Below, one piece after another: positions 50,673-60,758 of a DNA stretch of 64,000 nucleotides. The position numbers were made by a program, and so were the translations under genes. Under the pieces are notes generated by a model that was given only the letters and a program-made list of their open reading frames with translations, did no database searches and was not told the DNA's origin. The stretch's first letter is position 1; the number at the start of each line of letters is the position of its first letter. Origin of the DNA: CAYSCW01 sp964429795 (lineage in GTDB: Bacteria; Acidobacteriota; Aminicenantia; Aminicenantales; Aminicenantaceae); NCBI GenBank assembly GCA_964429795.1, contig CAYSCW010000002.1, positions 166,782 through 230,781 on the forward strand, given 5' to 3'.

Positions 50673-51665
50673 CTACTCGAATCCTTTATATGTCTTCAAA
50701 TATTGAGCCCGGAAATAAGTTTCTGCTTCCCCCAGTCCTTTGAAGGCCAGCTCCTGATTTTTGAAAGAAAGCTCTCCTCTGAAATCTTCAATGGAAGCAA
50801 AATGATGAGATTCCATCCAAGATTCTAGCTTAGTCAAAAGATCCTTTATGGTTTCTAATCCCTTCTGGTAGAAAATGGTGCAGGCCTGTGCGGCCTTAGC
50901 TCCAGCCAGGAGCTGTTTGACCAGATCCTCTCCATGCATCAATCCGCCCGAAGAGGCAAGATCGCATTCGATCCTGCCCGATAGAAGGGCCACCCATCTC
51001 AAAGATTGGTGGAAATTCCCTTTCCCTTTGGTTTCCTTGGTTTTCAATCGTTCGACATCGATATCTGGCTCAAGAAACCAGTTGAAAAGAACAAGACCGT
51101 CACAGCCTTCTTCAGCAAGCCTGTTGGCCAGATATGGGACCGAAGTGAGCTGGACATCGAGTTTGACAGAAACAGGTATGGAAACCGTTCTTTTTATTTC
51201 CCGAAGGATCTGAACATGGTATTTCTCGTATTCCGATCCTGGTGTTGTCAATTCAAGAGAGAGAAAATAGATGTTGAGCTCCAATCCGTCGGCTCCAGCA
51301 TCAGCGATTTGCTTGGCAAACCTAGGCCAGAGCTTAGGACTCTGGCAATTGATACTGGCGATGATTGGAATTTTCGCTTTCTTCTTGGCTTCCTCTATAG
51401 TAGCACATATCTTTTGAGGCGCATAATCCAGAAGTCCACCCGAACGCAAGTAATCAACCGCTTCAGGATGAATTGTGTATTCTTCTTCAAAGGCTTTGTC
51501 CTTCACCAAGAATTGCTCTTCGAAGATGGATTTCAAGACGACAGCTCCTGCACCTGCCTCCTCACAGCGGAGGATTCCCGAAACATTACGGGTAAGGTCA
51601 CAGCTTCCCACAACAAGAGGATTACGCAGTTTCAATCCCATATAAGTAGTAGTCAGATCGGGCAT
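50673..51665 (-). CDS. Dihydroorotate dehydrogenase-like flavoprotein
   Basis: A 330-residue FMN-barrel protein of the DHOD-like family (TTYMGLKLRNPLVVGSCDLT, IIASINCQSPKLWPRFAKQ, VSVKLDVQLTSVPYLA, IECDLASSGGLMHGED). The catalytic loop of true class 1 PyrD (with NxSCPN) is not recognisable, and no other pyrimidine genes are nearby, so another oxidoreductase function is likely. SD AAAGGAGAAAG. It may be co-transcribed with the upstream GlcD-like gene and the ACT-domain gene downstream. Confidence 0.83.
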   Translation of the reverse strand: MPDLTTTYMGLKLRNPLVVGSCDLTRNVSGILRCEEAGAGAVVLKSIFEEQFLVKDKAFEEEYTIHPEAVDYLRSGGLLDYAPQKICATIEEAKKKAKIPIIASINCQSPKLWPRFAKQIADAGADGLELNIYFLSLELTTPGSEYEKYHVQILREIKRTVSIPVSVKLDVQLTSVPYLANRLAEEGCDGLVLFNWFLEPDIDVERLKTKETKGKGNFHQSLRWVALLSGRIECDLASSGGLMHGEDLVKQLLAGAKAAQACTIFYQKGLETIKDLLTKLESWMESHHFASIEDFRGELSFKNQELAFKGLGEAETYFRAQYLKTYKGFE

Positions 51666-51813
51666 GATACTTTCTCCTTTAATGAATTATTTACGAAACA
51701 ATGCCCCGTAAGCCGTGTTGGGACCCCTGAATACTTTATCACCTATTCCATAACGAGTAAACATAGTAGCGAAACGAACCCCGGCAGAAACTTTAGAAGG
51801 CTCGATATTTATC

Positions 51814-53253
51814 TCAAGCTTTTGATTCTTCCGTTGAATCAAATATCTTTCCTGGGTTGAGAATGTTATCGGGGTCAAAGACTTTTTTTATCCTCTTCAT
51901 GAGGGATATCTCTTCCCTGCTCAAAACCAGGGAGAGAAAAGGTTTTTTGACCATGCCTATGCCGTGCTCTCCTGAAATCACTCCTCCTCGTTCAACGCAA
52001 TCCTGGTACAGCTCCTGGCGGATTTTATCGATTTTATCCCTCCACTCTTTCTCTGGAAGGGGTACGATCTTTCCTTGCTCATATTTTGCCTTCATAATAT
52101 GGGTGTGAACATTTCCATCAGCCGCATGACCATATGTGGGCAACCAAATATCGTATTTGCCCGCAACTTCCTGTACTTTTTTGACATGGAGGGCAATTTC
52201 GCCGCGAGGGACGGCGATATCCAGTATATCTAGTACATTGGCCTTCAAGGCCTCGTAGATTTTGCTCCTTATATCCAGAACCTGCTTTTGTTTCTGGAGG
52301 CTGTCGGCCACAAAAACATCCAAAGCTCCCTTCTCCAGGCACACTTCAGCCACATCTTCAGAAAGCCTTTCGATTTCCTCATCACTGGACCCATCCAGGA
52401 TGATCAGGAGATAAGTTTCTCCTTGGGTGCTGGGCCATTTCTTCTTCAAAAATGCTTCGGTGATTACGATGACTTCCTGAGGAATAAATTCAACCGCCAT
52501 GGGAAGAATTTTCCGCCGGATCATCAAGGGGACGGTCTCAATCGCCTCCTCCAGGCGTTGAAAGGGCACGATTAAAGATCTGGTTACCTGTGGGGAAGGC
52601 ATAAGCTGGATGATGGCTTTAGTGATAATTGCCAGGGTTCCCTCAGAACCAATCATCAGATGCAAGAGGCTGTATCCTGTGCTGGATTTCATGAGCTTCC
52701 CCCCCAGCTTGACAACAGAGCCATCGGACAGAACCACCTCCAACCCTCGAACATAATTTCTGATCACTCCATATTTAACAGCCCTTGCGCCTCCAGCATT
52801 GGTGGCTATAACCCCTCCTAGCACGGCGCTCTCCTCACCCGGATGGGGAGGAAAGAAAAGCCCTGACTCTTCCACACTGGCATAAAAGTCCATAAGCGTC
52901 ACTCCAGCCTCAACAGTAGCCATTTGATTGTTTCTGTCGATCTCGATGATTTGATTCATATTCTCAAGAGAAAGAACGATTCCACCATGCAATGGAACAG
53001 ACCCGCCGCAGAGACCGGTGGCACCTCCGCGGGGAGTGACTGGGATTATCTCCCTGTTCGCCAACCGAAGGATCCGTGATACTTGCTCGGTCGTCCCAGG
53101 TTTTACCACCACATCAGGCAAGCGGGCGATTTCGGGGAGTGAGAATTCATCATGGCTGTAATCCAGCATTTTCTCCTTATCATCAATCACATTTGCCGAT
53201 CCGACGATTTTCTTGAGTTGCTCAATGTGTTTTTGGCTGACCTTTTGGTACAT
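51814..53253 (-). CDS. FAD-linked oxidase, GlcD/D-lactate dehydrogenase type
   Basis: A 479-residue flavoprotein of the FAD_binding_4/FAD-oxidase C family. The PCMH-type FAD domain contains TPRGGATGLCGGSVP and HPGEESAVLGGVIATNAGG; the C-terminal domain ends GEHGIGMVKKPFL...NPGKIF, the signature of glycolate, D-lactate and D-2-hydroxyglutarate dehydrogenases. It oxidises a 2-hydroxyacid to the 2-oxoacid. No GlcE or GlcF (Fe-S) partner lies next to it, so its electron acceptor is unknown. About 150 bp separate it from the DHOD-like gene. Confidence 0.9.
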   Translation of the reverse strand: MYQKVSQKHIEQLKKIVGSANVIDDKEKMLDYSHDEFSLPEIARLPDVVVKPGTTEQVSRILRLANREIIPVTPRGGATGLCGGSVPLHGGIVLSLENMNQIIEIDRNNQMATVEAGVTLMDFYASVEESGLFFPPHPGEESAVLGGVIATNAGGARAVKYGVIRNYVRGLEVVLSDGSVVKLGGKLMKSSTGYSLLHLMIGSEGTLAIITKAIIQLMPSPQVTRSLIVPFQRLEEAIETVPLMIRRKILPMAVEFIPQEVIVITEAFLKKKWPSTQGETYLLIILDGSSDEEIERLSEDVAEVCLEKGALDVFVADSLQKQKQVLDIRSKIYEALKANVLDILDIAVPRGEIALHVKKVQEVAGKYDIWLPTYGHAADGNVHTHIMKAKYEQGKIVPLPEKEWRDKIDKIRQELYQDCVERGGVISGEHGIGMVKKPFLSLVLSREEISLMKRIKKVFDPDNILNPGKIFDSTEESKA

Positions 53254-53340
53254 TATTCAACCACCTTCATAACCTTGACTTAGCATCGAAGCAAGAAAAA
53301 TTCAGTTTTCATTCCTAATTGAAACATGAGTGTGAAGATG

Positions 53341-56300
53341 CTATTTCACGATGATGGCTGGAATGTCGGCTTCCTTAACGATCTCGTTGAAGGCAGCAAG
53401 GTCAGTCTGGATGAGTTCATCCAACCTGGCAATCTGGACATCAGCTTGGGCTGAGAGTTCTTTGAACAGCTCATAACTCTGGTCAGTGGGTCTAGTATCA
53501 GAGCGGGCTACAATTGAAGCCAGGGCGGAGATTTTGTTGTCCAGTTTGATCGGATAGTTGAGCGGATCCTGACTACTTTTAGATTGAGATTGGATAAGGA
53601 CATCCTCTATTTCTTTCAACTTTTCCTTGAACTTCTTCCCTTCAGCTATGATGCCTTTCCATTTTTCATGCTCTTTTATCTTAGTTTGAAGATCATCGAC
53701 CTGTTTTTTGATGGAGCGCAGTCTGTTAATAGCTTGATTGACCTGCGTCATTTTATCACGGATTTTAATCAAAAAGTTAAACTGCTCCTGGAACTCCTCC
53801 TGTGTGGTTTCCAGGCGTGGATCTTTTTCCCACTGCCAGGATTGGATCACGGATTTTTCCCCGACAGTAACCCTTACCTGATAGGATCCTGGCACAGATA
53901 CAGGCCCGGCGAGCGTTCCAGCCCAGAGGATAGCGCCCGGAACCCGCTCTGCGTCGGGATAGCACATGTTCCACACGAAGCGGTTCATCCCTTTCTCTGC
54001 TGTAACCTGCTGGTCTCTGTCCATAGGAAACCTCCTCTGTCTCGAAGGTTGTTCTTTTTTTTCTCTGCTTGAAAATTTCTGGATGAGGTTTCCCTGGGCA
54101 TCCAGAAATTCAAGGATCAACTCCTGCTCGGGCTTCTCCTTAAGATAATAATAGATCACAGAGCCGCTGGGCGGATTCTGGCCCATGTTGGGGACAGGAA
54201 AGCTTCCGCCTCCCATCCTGTAAGCATCGCGGGGTTTGTAGAAATAAACCTCTGATTGGGCCACCTCTTCATTAATCTGATGAAGAGGTGTCAGGTCATC
54301 CAGAATCCAGAAGGCCCGGCCATGAGTGGCCACAACCAGGTCATCCTCTTTAACCACCATGTCGTGAATGGGTACAACAGGAAGGTTAAGCTGGAGAGAC
54401 TGCCAGTTTGAGCCGTCATCAAAGGAGACAAAGACTCCTGTCTCCGTTCCTGCGTAGAGAAGGCCTCGTCTTCGAGGATCTTCACGCACTACCCGGACAA
54501 AAGTATTAAGTGGAATGCCCCGTGTGATCATCTTCCAGGATTTACCAAAATCTTCAGTTTTGTAGATGTAAGGCCCAAAATCGTCAAGCTCATGTCGGTC
54601 AACGGCAATGTAGGCTGTGCCCGGATCAAATGTAGAGGTTTCGATCATGCTAATCAGACTCCATTCTGGCATTTCTTTTGGTGTGATGTTCGCCCAAGTC
54701 TTTCCACCGTCCTTGGTGATGTGCACCAGCCCGTCATCTGATCCTACCCAAAGGATATTGGGGTCATGGTAGGACTCTGCTAAAGCGAAGATAGTGCAAT
54801 AATATTCAACGCTGGTATTATCCTTGGTAATCGGCCCACCGGAGGGCTGCTGCTTGGATTTATCGTTTCTGGTTAAATCAGGGCTGATGACCTGCCAGCT
54901 CTGCCCCTCGTTGGTCGTTTTGAATAAAACCTGGGCAGCATGATAAAGCACATTGGAATCAAACCTGGAAACAAGGATGGGAGCTGTCCACTGGAACCGG
55001 TATTTAAGATCTGCAGCTCCCCATCCCATGGGATTTTCCGGCCATGGAGTTATCATACGTGTTTGCTGTGTCTTGTGATCCCAACGGGTGATCAGCCCTC
55101 CATAGCTTCCCGCATAGACGATATCCGGATTGTCATAGCGAGATGCGATGTGACCGCTCTCCCCTCCTCCTACAGGATGCCAGTCTGGCTTATCGATCCC
55201 CCAACTGCTTGTCCTGCTGAGAATCCGGACTGTGGTGTTATCCTGTTGGGCTCCGTAGACCCGATAGGGGAAATGGTTATCGGTGATCACGTGGTAAAAT
55301 TGAGCTGTGGGCTGGTTATCCTGTGCTGTCCAGGACTCTCCTCCATTATAGGAGACGTTGGCACCTCCGTCGTTGGAATTAATCATGCGTTTCGGGTTTT
55401 TGGTGTCGATCCACAAGTCATGATTATCACCATGGGGGACGCGGATGGTGCTGTAGGTACGGCCCCCATTTGTGGAACGATAGAAACCCGTATTGAGAAC
55501 ATAGACCGTATCAGCATCCCCGGGATCTGCATAAATTCTAGTATAATAGAAGGCACGCTGCCTGAGCCGTCGCTCCCCATTCACCTTTATCCAGCTCTCA
55601 CCACCGTCATCCGAACGGAACACACCTCCGTCCTCTGCTTCGATGATGGCCCACAGACGGTCAGGCTTTGCAGGTGAGACTGTGATGCCGATCTTTCCCA
55701 GCAATCCTTTAGGAAGGCCCTTGTTTCGGGAAATCTCGACCCAGGTATCACCGCCATCAGTGGATTTGAAGAGCCCGCTTCCCGGCCCCCCGCTGGAAAG
55801 ACTGTAAGGAGTTCGGTAGAACTCCCACAGCGCGGCAAAGATTATTCTCGGGTTGTTCGGATCCAATATCATGTCAACAGCCCCGCTTTTGTCATCCCTG
55901 TACAGGACTTTCTCCCATGTCTTTCCACCGTCTTTGGACCGGAAAACTCCCCTTTGCTCATTAGGTCCATAGGCATGTCCTAGAGCAGCCACATAAACTA
56001 GGTCTGGGTTACGAGGATGAATCCGGATTCTGGATATCTGGTTTGTGTCTTCAAGGCCGATGTGAGTCCATGTTTTTCCGCTGTCTGTAGATTTGTACAC
56101 TCCATCTCCATAGGAAACGTTGCCCCGCATGGGCGTCTCCCCCATCCCTACATAGACAACATTGGCATCCCACGAAGAGACAGCGATTGCACCCACAGAA
56201 CCCGTGTTGAAGTATCCATCAGAGACATTCTTCCAGTTTAGACCACCGTCTTCTGTTTTCCACACCCCACCTCCAGTGGCTCCGAAATAGTATGTAAACG

Positions 56301-56502
56301 GTAAGCTGGCAACGCCAGCCACAGCAGTTACCCGGCCGCCCCTGTAAGGTCCGATCGAGCGCCATTTCATCGCACTGTAAAGACTTTCCTGGAAATGACT
56401 TGTCTTCTCCTTAGCCTCGAGGGAATAACCAAGGATGGAGCATAGAATGAAAAGAAAAAAAGGGAGAATGAAGAACGCCCCGTTTTTTTTGATTTTATCC
56501 AT
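53341..56502 (-). CDS. Secreted BNR/sortilin (VPS10)-type beta-propeller protein
   Basis: A 1053-residue exported protein. Signal peptide after MDKIKKNG (FFILPFFLFILCSILG), then many BNR/Asp-box repeats (SxDGGxTW: KSTDSGKTW, RSKDGGKTW, KSTDGGDTW) forming one or two ten-bladed propellers, then a region with a coiled coil (about 880-980). It begins MKWRSIGPYRGGRVTAVAGV, typical of large 'glycosyl hydrolase' BNR proteins of Acidobacteria, Aminicenantes and Bacteroidetes. No catalytic residues are assignable, so despite that label the enzyme activity is unproven. ATG 56502 after AGGAGGT is preferred to 56553. Confidence 0.88.
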   Translation of the reverse strand: MDKIKKNGAFFILPFFLFILCSILGYSLEAKEKTSHFQESLYSAMKWRSIGPYRGGRVTAVAGVASLPFTYYFGATGGGVWKTEDGGLNWKNVSDGYFNTGSVGAIAVSSWDANVVYVGMGETPMRGNVSYGDGVYKSTDSGKTWTHIGLEDTNQISRIRIHPRNPDLVYVAALGHAYGPNEQRGVFRSKDGGKTWEKVLYRDDKSGAVDMILDPNNPRIIFAALWEFYRTPYSLSSGGPGSGLFKSTDGGDTWVEISRNKGLPKGLLGKIGITVSPAKPDRLWAIIEAEDGGVFRSDDGGESWIKVNGERRLRQRAFYYTRIYADPGDADTVYVLNTGFYRSTNGGRTYSTIRVPHGDNHDLWIDTKNPKRMINSNDGGANVSYNGGESWTAQDNQPTAQFYHVITDNHFPYRVYGAQQDNTTVRILSRTSSWGIDKPDWHPVGGGESGHIASRYDNPDIVYAGSYGGLITRWDHKTQQTRMITPWPENPMGWGAADLKYRFQWTAPILVSRFDSNVLYHAAQVLFKTTNEGQSWQVISPDLTRNDKSKQQPSGGPITKDNTSVEYYCTIFALAESYHDPNILWVGSDDGLVHITKDGGKTWANITPKEMPEWSLISMIETSTFDPGTAYIAVDRHELDDFGPYIYKTEDFGKSWKMITRGIPLNTFVRVVREDPRRRGLLYAGTETGVFVSFDDGSNWQSLQLNLPVVPIHDMVVKEDDLVVATHGRAFWILDDLTPLHQINEEVAQSEVYFYKPRDAYRMGGGSFPVPNMGQNPPSGSVIYYYLKEKPEQELILEFLDAQGNLIQKFSSREKKEQPSRQRRFPMDRDQQVTAEKGMNRFVWNMCYPDAERVPGAILWAGTLAGPVSVPGSYQVRVTVGEKSVIQSWQWEKDPRLETTQEEFQEQFNFLIKIRDKMTQVNQAINRLRSIKKQVDDLQTKIKEHEKWKGIIAEGKKFKEKLKEIEDVLIQSQSKSSQDPLNYPIKLDNKISALASIVARSDTRPTDQSYELFKELSAQADVQIARLDELIQTDLAAFNEIVKEADIPAIIVK

Positions 56503-56640
56503 CGATAGACCTCCTATGATAAACGAAATCTTCCCTCTTCTCTCATTTTTCATTCTGGAAGAAACATAAGGTTTTATAAAACAATTCCCATATCAAGTAA
56601 AGAGCAAAAATAGACAGCTCTCTGTTTCCATAAAAACACT

Positions 56641-57789
56641 TTATTTCTTCCTGAAAGCCAGATAAATCAAGGGCGGTGTCATGATCGTGGTCACTAGAGA
56701 CATGCTTATGACCACAGTATAGATATCCTGGGTGATGGTATGAAGGGATAAGCCGATAAGGGCCACGATGATGCCCACTTCGCCCCGAGGGATCATACAC
56801 ACACCTGTTTGAAGTCTGATTATCCTTCTCTGCTTCAAGCAGGCCAACCATGCACCGATCATTTTGCTTAATGCGGCTATCAAGGAGATGACCGCAACAA
56901 GAAACAGCAGCCTGGGCTTTAAAAAAGACGCGGGATCAAGATGGGCTCCCATCATCACAAAAAAGAAGGGCAGGAGAAATTCATTCACATATTTCACCTT
57001 ATTTTCCAGCTCATACACACCAGCCAGTTCATCGATCACGATTCCTGCCATGAAAGCACCGATAATGGCCGCAAGGCCGATGATATCGGCAAGCTCTGCC
57101 AGACCAAGACAGAGGATAACCGAAAGAACAAATGGTCCTTCAGGAATATTCAACTTTTCAATCCATTTGTGAGTTCTTTTGGCCAGCTTGGGTCCCCAAA
57201 AGGTGAGAAAACCGACAAAAGCAAGAGATTCGAGCACAAGAAGAGTAAATTCGACCGTTTGAAACTCCTTCCTGGCCAGGCCTTTGACTAGAGCAAGACA
57301 GATCAGGGCCAGAATATCGTCCAGGACCGCTGCACCCAAAACAATATAGGCAACTTTATGTTTGATCAATCCCATATCCTGCAGAACCTTGACGGAGATT
57401 CCCACGCTGGTCGCCAGGATGGCTGTAGCGATGAAAAGGCTTTCCACCACCTGATAGCCGAGGATGAACATGGAAAGAAAACCAAAGAGCAGCGGGAAGA
57501 GCACACCCAACAATCCCACAAAAACAGCGGTCCGGCCCACGGCGAAAAGATCTTTAACCCGGATCTCCAATCCCACATGAAACATGAGAAAGATGACTCC
57601 GATCTCAGCAAAGGACATCAGCACATGATTGGAGGTGTCGATAATGTGCAAAACATAGTTACCCAACAGCACTCCTGCCATCAATTCACCTATAATGGCC
57701 GGCATCTTCAGACGGATGCAGAGTTCCCCCAGGACTTTGGCCGAAGCGAAGATGATGAAAAAAGAGAAAAGAAGATTTCCGCCTTCCAT
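56641..57789 (-). CDS. Cation:proton antiporter (CPA2/KefB type)
   Basis: A 382-residue membrane antiporter with about 12 membrane segments, in the Na+/H+ exchanger domain family. LCIRLKMPAIIGELMAGVLLG and LGAAVLDDILALICLALVKG are typical, the latter with the paired acidic residues of the ion site. There is no C-terminal RCK/TrkA-N domain, unlike KefB/C. Its ATG begins one base after the nuclease stop (TGAAATG), so the two are coupled. Possible roles: sodium or potassium extrusion and pH control. Confidence 0.9.
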   Translation of the reverse strand: MEGGNLLFSFFIIFASAKVLGELCIRLKMPAIIGELMAGVLLGNYVLHIIDTSNHVLMSFAEIGVIFLMFHVGLEIRVKDLFAVGRTAVFVGLLGVLFPLLFGFLSMFILGYQVVESLFIATAILATSVGISVKVLQDMGLIKHKVAYIVLGAAVLDDILALICLALVKGLARKEFQTVEFTLLVLESLAFVGFLTFWGPKLAKRTHKWIEKLNIPEGPFVLSVILCLGLAELADIIGLAAIIGAFMAGIVIDELAGVYELENKVKYVNEFLLPFFFVMMGAHLDPASFLKPRLLFLVAVISLIAALSKMIGAWLACLKQRRIIRLQTGVCMIPRGEVGIIVALIGLSLHTITQDIYTVVISMSLVTTIMTPPLIYLAFRKK

Positions 57790-57790
57790 T

Positions 57791-58597
57791 TCAGTTGACC
57801 ATCCGTATCTGGCAGGGAAGAAAAATAAGGATTTGGGGCTTTCCCCTGAATTCCTCTAAAAATCCAGTAATGGACAATGTCTTCCCTTTATATTTTTTAA
57901 CATCGGGAAACAAAGAGAGAGATTCCTGGGGAATCAGGGCTGAAAATTCTCCTCCCGAATCATGAAGAAAGAAGAATTTTCCCTGTGGCTCCGTCTGAGC
58001 GCAAACAGAGAGAAGAGTAACAATTTTCCCTAAACCCTCCTTCCAACGGTTTAGCTCAATGGATGGATAAGGGCCCTCGTGCCAGAGCCCTTTCCCTTGG
58101 CTTCGGGCATCTGTCTCTGCCTCCATGAATTCCTTTTTGAAATCCGCCCGGAAAGGGAAGCGAAGAAGAACAGAAGCGAAACCTTCCTCCAGAATAAGTT
58201 TATTAAAAAAACCTTCACTTTCTGTCCACACATAGGCCAGAAGCCTTCCATATGCGTCCTCAAGCTCCCAATCATAGGAAAGCTCTATATCTTTTCCGTA
58301 TAAGTAAAAAAAGGCGAATCTTTTTGCCATCAGAGCACGAAATCTGGCCTCATCACCGACTGCATCCATCTCTGGAGCGTCGACTCCGATCAGTCTGACT
58401 TTTTTGCTTTGACCATTTTCGAATCTGACTCTGATGGTATCTCCGTCATAGACAACTGTGACTGAACCCTTCTGGGGATAAGAGGAAGATTCACCCTGCT
58501 TTACATGAAAGATCCCTTTTCCGAAAAGACCCGGAATGAGAAAAAGAAGGATAAAGGCAAGGGCAAATCGGGGGATTAACTTTTTAAAGGCTTTCAC
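57791..58597 (-). CDS. Thermonuclease-family protein (SNase domain)
   Basis: A 268-residue protein with an N-terminal signal or membrane segment (FALAFILLFLIPGLFGKG), then a staphylococcal-nuclease fold: VVYDGDTIRVRF, VRLIGVDAPEMDAVG and EDAYGRLLAYVW retain the catalytic Asp, Arg, Glu and Arg positions. A C-terminal OB-like domain follows (GKTLSITGFLEEF). Predicted to be a periplasmic or secreted calcium-dependent nuclease. It sits 63 bp downstream of transketolase and is coupled to the antiporter gene. Confidence 0.88.
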   Translation of the reverse strand: MKAFKKLIPRFALAFILLFLIPGLFGKGIFHVKQGESSSYPQKGSVTVVYDGDTIRVRFENGQSKKVRLIGVDAPEMDAVGDEARFRALMAKRFAFFYLYGKDIELSYDWELEDAYGRLLAYVWTESEGFFNKLILEEGFASVLLRFPFRADFKKEFMEAETDARSQGKGLWHEGPYPSIELNRWKEGLGKIVTLLSVCAQTEPQGKFFFLHDSGGEFSALIPQESLSLFPDVKKYKGKTLSITGFLEEFRGKPQILIFLPCQIRMVN

Positions 58598-58660
58598 TTT
58601 TTTCGTTTAATGCGACGGCCCCCAGGAATGAAAAAAGGCCTATTAAATCGAAAAACCACG

Positions 58661-60493
58661 CTATTTACGTTTGATCAATTCTTTCACTGCTTTCTTGATG
58701 TGTGGAGCGTTAATCCCGTATCTATCCATCAATTCCTCAGGTTTTCCCGAGCGAGGAAGCTTCCCTATGGCAAGATGGGATATCTCGGCCTTCCCCGCCA
58801 GAGCCTGGGCCACAGCATCTCCCAGTCCTCCGTTTTTAAAGTGGTCTTCCACAACCACCGCTTTCCGCTTCGCCTCCTTCACCTCACGGATGATGTTTTT
58901 CTTATCTATGGGCTCAACCGAATAAGCATCGATGAGCCGGACGAATATCCCCTCCTTTTTAAGTTCCTCATAGGCTTTCAGAGCTTCGTGGACGGTTATT
59001 CCTGCGGCGATCACAGCAACTCTGTCCCTGGAGCTCTTCTTCAACACTTTTAAGCCGCCTATGGGAAATTTTTGGTTTTTGGAATAGATGAGAGGGGTTG
59101 CCGGCCGGGTGGTTCTCAAATAGGCAATCCCCTTGTATCTGGCCATTGACTCCACACATCCCTCTGTAGAATAAGCATCACAGGGATAGAGACAAGCACA
59201 GCCGGGGATGGGCCGGAATATGGCCAGATCCTCCAGTCCCATTTGAGACGGGCCATCTGCTCCGATGCTCACTCCGGAATGAGATCCAACAAACTTGATG
59301 TTGGCGAAAGAATAGGCAGCCATCCTGATCTGGTCATGCGCTCTGCTCAGAAAGGCGGAAAATGTAGCCACAAAAGGAATAAATCCTTTGGCAGAAAAAC
59401 CAAGACTCATTCCTACCATATTCTGCTCTGCAATGTAGGTTTGAAAGGATCTATCTGGAAAAGATTCAAAAAAATCCTCGGCATAGGTGGAATTCTTGAC
59501 GTCTCCATCCAGGGCGACCACTGCTTGGTTGACCCGACCCAGGCTTAACAGAGCATTCCCGTAGGCCCGACGCGTGGCTGTTTTTTCCCTGTATGTATTC
59601 TTCTTGAAATTGTATCTTTTTGGCAGCTGGAAGATCCTTTGGCTCTTTGGATGTTTCAGATACTTCTTGGCATCCACCTCAGGCATAGGCCCCAGCTCCT
59701 CGAGTGCCTTCTTGAGCTCATTTTCTTTGAGGGGTTTTCCATGCCAGCCATTCTTATCTTCAAGAAAAGAGACTCCTTTGCCTTTAATGGTTTTAGCCAG
59801 GATCACAGATGGTTTTTTGGCCTTGTTCGCTCTTTTGAAAGCATTCAGGATCTGGCTGATGTTGTGACCATCGATCTTGATCACTTCCCAACCGAACGCC
59901 TGAAACTTTCTCTCGTAAGCTTCAAGATTATGACCGTGCATGGTCTGCTCAGATTGGCCTAACCTGTTGATGTCCACCACAGCACAGAGGTTGGAAAGCT
60001 TAAAGTACCGAGCCGAATTGGCTGCCTCCCAGACCGCCCCTTCAGCGCATTCACCATCTCCCATCATAACGAAAACGCGCCCTGGTGATTTACCCATCCT
60101 CATAGCCAGCGCCATGCCCACTCCTACTGAGAGTCCCTGACCGAGAGAACCCGTGGCGGCCTTGATCCATTTCATCCGCGGGGTAGGATGGCCTTCGAGA
60201 ACGCTGGTTATCTTCCTCAGATTCATCAATTCTTTCTCCTGGATGATTCCCGCCTCTGCGTAGGCAGCCCAGACGATAGGGGCAGCGTGGCCTTTGGAAA
60301 TAACGAATTCATCGTTAGACCAGTCTTTGGGATTCCTGGGATTGAATCTCATCTCATCGAAAAAAAGACAGGCCATAAGCTCTGCCATGGAAAGACAGGT
60401 TGTAGGATGCCCGGAGCCGGCTTTGGTTGTCATTTTTAGAGAATGAATGCATAACCTTCTGGCAATATTTTCCAACACTTCCCTTTTCTCCAT
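58661..60493 (-). CDS. tkt: Transketolase
   Basis: A 610-residue single-chain transketolase, shorter than E. coli TktA, of the bacterial/archaeal type that combines both halves found as separate subunits elsewhere. Thiamine-diphosphate motif GDGECAEGAVWEAANSARY...N, the GSGHPTTCLSMAE start, YIAEQNMVGMSLGFSAKGF in the Pyr domain, and a transketolase C domain at the end (VRLIDAYSVEPIDKK). It moves two-carbon units in the non-oxidative pentose phosphate pathway. Upstream lie a 340-bp non-coding stretch and a REP-like palindrome. Confidence 0.94.
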   Translation of the reverse strand: MEKREVLENIARRLCIHSLKMTTKAGSGHPTTCLSMAELMACLFFDEMRFNPRNPKDWSNDEFVISKGHAAPIVWAAYAEAGIIQEKELMNLRKITSVLEGHPTPRMKWIKAATGSLGQGLSVGVGMALAMRMGKSPGRVFVMMGDGECAEGAVWEAANSARYFKLSNLCAVVDINRLGQSEQTMHGHNLEAYERKFQAFGWEVIKIDGHNISQILNAFKRANKAKKPSVILAKTIKGKGVSFLEDKNGWHGKPLKENELKKALEELGPMPEVDAKKYLKHPKSQRIFQLPKRYNFKKNTYREKTATRRAYGNALLSLGRVNQAVVALDGDVKNSTYAEDFFESFPDRSFQTYIAEQNMVGMSLGFSAKGFIPFVATFSAFLSRAHDQIRMAAYSFANIKFVGSHSGVSIGADGPSQMGLEDLAIFRPIPGCACLYPCDAYSTEGCVESMARYKGIAYLRTTRPATPLIYSKNQKFPIGGLKVLKKSSRDRVAVIAAGITVHEALKAYEELKKEGIFVRLIDAYSVEPIDKKNIIREVKEAKRKAVVVEDHFKNGGLGDAVAQALAGKAEISHLAIGKLPRSGKPEELMDRYGINAPHIKKAVKELIKRK

Positions 60494-60758
60494 TTAAGTA
60501 AAACCTCCTCAATGAGATGTTATGAAAATGTAATATGAATATGTAAGAGGGTTTTCTCTCCTAAGAATATGGTTGAAAATGGATCGAAGATGCAAGTGTT
60601 TGGCTTCTCCGAGGCGTTAAAAGACTTAATATCATATCGACTTATAAAAGAAAATAAAAGGAGAAATTGAAATTGAAAAAATTGCTGCTCCTCCTTGAGC
60701 TGGATAAATCTTGTACACTCTGCTATCTGTTCATCTCTAATGAATTATTTAATAATAA
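60494..60758. other. Non-coding region upstream of transketolase
   Basis: About 265 bp, A/T-rich. A plus-strand TTG frame after AAAAGGAG (about 60655-60775) starts with a hydrophobic run but has no recognisable protein and enters the palindrome. No clear promoter was found for transketolase. Confidence 0.3.

Noticed and set aside
51687..51878. A 63-codon minus-strand frame ending GIGDKVFRGPNTAYGALFRK
   Set aside because: It looks somewhat protein-like but has no SD, half of it overlaps the GlcD-like gene in another frame, and no family is recognised.
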